Positions 63,071 to 64,000 of a stretch of DNA of 64,000 nt are shown here, one piece after another. The notes beneath the pieces were generated by a model. It was not told the DNA's origin. It was given only the letters and a program-made list of their open reading frames with translations, and made no database searches. Source of the stretch: Streptomyces clavifer (lineage in GTDB: Bacteria; Actinomycetota; Actinomycetes; Streptomycetales; Streptomycetaceae); the NCBI GenBank assembly GCA_014651175.1, contig BMWJ01000005.1, positions 310,001 to 374,000 on the forward strand. The letters are read 5' to 3'. A program made the position numbers and the translations under genes. Position 1 is the stretch's first letter. Every line of letters starts with the position of its first letter.

Positions 63071-63553
63071 TCAGCCGGAGCCGCCCGCCGCCCGCCCCAC
63101 CGACTCGACCAGCGGCAGCACCCGGTGCGCCACCCTCTCCCGCAGAGCCACCTCGGTCCGTGTCCTGACCACGCCGGGGAGTTGGATCAATTGCTGGATC
63201 ACGTCCTCGAGGTGCCCGTTGTCGCGGGCCACGACACGGGTCAGGAGGTCCCCGCCCCCGGTGGTCGAGAACGCCTCGATGATCTCCGGTACGGCGGCGA
63301 GCGCGTCCCCCACCTCGTCCAGATGCCCCTGGGTGACCTCCAGGTGCACGAAGGCGAGCACCGGGTGGCCGAGGGCCGCCGGGGAGAGGGCGGGGCCCGT
63401 TCCGGTGATCACGCCGTCCCGCTCCAGGCGGTCCAGACGGGCCTGGAGGGTGCCCCGTGCCACGCCCAGCAGGCGCGCGTACTCGCGGACGCTGGTGCGC
63501 GGCTGCTCGATGAGCAGGCGCAGGATGCGGGTGTCGAGCAGGTCCACGGCCAT
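63071..63553 (-). CDS. Lrp/AsnC-family transcriptional regulator
   Basis: 160 residues; the ATG at 63551-63553 has AAGGAA about nine bases upstream. N-terminal helix-turn-helix: LLDTRILRLLIEQPRTSVREYARLLGVARGTLQARLDRLERDGVI. C-terminal RAM/ligand domain: VLAFVHLEVTQGHLDEVGDALAAVPEIIEAFSTTGGGDLLTRVVARDNGHLEDVIQQL. Such proteins form octamers and sense amino acids. It precedes the HAD gene. The amino acid sensed cannot be read from the sequence. Confidence 0.88.
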   Translation of the reverse strand: MAVDLLDTRILRLLIEQPRTSVREYARLLGVARGTLQARLDRLERDGVITGTGPALSPAALGHPVLAFVHLEVTQGHLDEVGDALAAVPEIIEAFSTTGGGDLLTRVVARDNGHLEDVIQQLIQLPGVVRTRTEVALRERVAHRVLPLVESVGRAAGGSG

Positions 63554-64000
63554 GTCCGGCATTTCCTTCCGGCTCGGTGATCGGTCGGCCGACTGTATCC
63601 GTGGCGCACCGGGCGGCCGTCGCCGGCCGCGGCCCCTCCCGCGCGCCGACGGCTGCCTCCCCCGCGGCTCCGTCGGCGGCGGACGTGTCGACGCCCCGCC
63701 GGAAGCCGCAACCGGCGAGGTGGGGGTCCGCACGGACCTCCACCTGGACACCGAAGTCGAGTGCCGGTCATGACGCGCCGAGGCCGGTGCGCCGCCGGCC
63801 CGGCCGGTCGTGGCCACGGACGCGCACGGCCCGCGGCGCCCGGCGGCGGGCGGTGGGTGCGCCGCGCGTGCCGCCTTGTCGCGTGCGGCCCTGTCGCGTG
63901 CGGCTGGTCCGTTGGCTCTGCCGCGGCCGACCGGGGTGCACCCGAGTTGGGCCATTGGTCCATGGAATGGGGCATCGGTTGAACCACCAGCCCCCCAGGT
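63554..64000. other. Terminal intergenic region, no gene seen
   Basis: About 450 bases at the window end without a credible gene. Near 63945-63965 are overlapping TGGGCCA and TGGTCCA words; with the AT-richer tail they may belong to a promoter of a gene beyond the window. Confidence 0.35.

Noticed and set aside
63761-63982. A small open frame at the window end
   Set aside because: Arg/Gly/Ala-rich text without a ribosome site or any motif.

Overview
The window is chromosomal DNA of a Streptomyces or a close relative. The evidence is very high GC with GC-rich third codon positions, GTG and TTG starts behind AGGAGG-type sites, only three in-frame TTA codons in about 52 genes, several eukaryotic-type Ser/Thr kinases, a SigB-type sigma factor with a SpoIIE-type phosphatase, and a rich secreted glycoside hydrolase set. 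No rRNA, tRNA, CRISPR array, integrase, transposase or replication origin was seen. It reads as arm-like accessory chromosome rather than a mobile element.

Layout. 0-2 kb: the end of a ferric-reductase-like flavoprotein, an FMN-binding protein and ApbE, an extracytoplasmic flavinylation set. 2-7.5 kb: a LURP-like protein, a PQQ-propeller Ser/Thr kinase and an acyl-CoA oxidase, closed by a 26-bp perfect hairpin. 7.6-11.3 kb: stress signalling (SigB-type sigma, SpoIIE phosphatase, MarR, STAS antagonist). 11.3-13 kb: TetR plus SDR. 13.3-19 kb: a translationally coupled oligopeptide-type ABC operon headed by a DUF1684 gene. 19-20.3 kb: a CsoR/CstR-type repressor and a VOC protein. 20.3-28 kb: a four-repeat cysteine-paired secreted protein, a modular GH87 alpha-1,3-glucanase, a small membrane protein and an FG-GAP protein. 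28-35 kb: HelR/HelD-type RNA polymerase motor with a structured upstream region, a NarL-type two-component system and an MMPL transporter. 35-41 kb: SDR, MarR, a TTA-containing orphan response regulator and a P450-ferredoxin-reductase-SDR operon. 41-45 kb: a copper region (His-rich secreted protein, degenerate HMA protein, CopA) with CsoR-type operators. 45-49.3 kb: a second kinase and a transketolase. 49.3-55 kb: a decayed ABC exporter remnant, a GH74-CBM2 xyloglucanase with a CebR box, and a GH55 beta-1,3-glucanase. 55-57.3 kb: a repeat-rich surface protein directly before a class F-type sortase. 57.3-64 kb: stand-alone LigD phosphoesterase domain, DUF4232 protein, GH16 glucanase, aldo/keto reductase, a third kinase, a HAD phosphatase and an Lrp regulator.

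How it fits together. The secreted enzymes (GH87, GH55, GH16, GH74) suggest attack on fungal walls and plant hemicellulose. One carries a CebR-type operator, and the GH74 gene, the four-repeat secreted protein and the orphan response regulator each carry one TTA codon, so bldA could tie them to development. The CsoR-like repressor at 19 kb has the same palindrome type as the copper operon at 42 kb but lacks the canonical copper histidine. The best candidates for something undescribed are the sortase with its 44-residue-repeat neighbour (no LPXTG), the four-unit cysteine-paired secreted protein, and the leader region of the HelR gene.

Limits: all functions come from reading the sequence and family knowledge. 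No searches were run, and several start codons are judgement calls, noted per gene.
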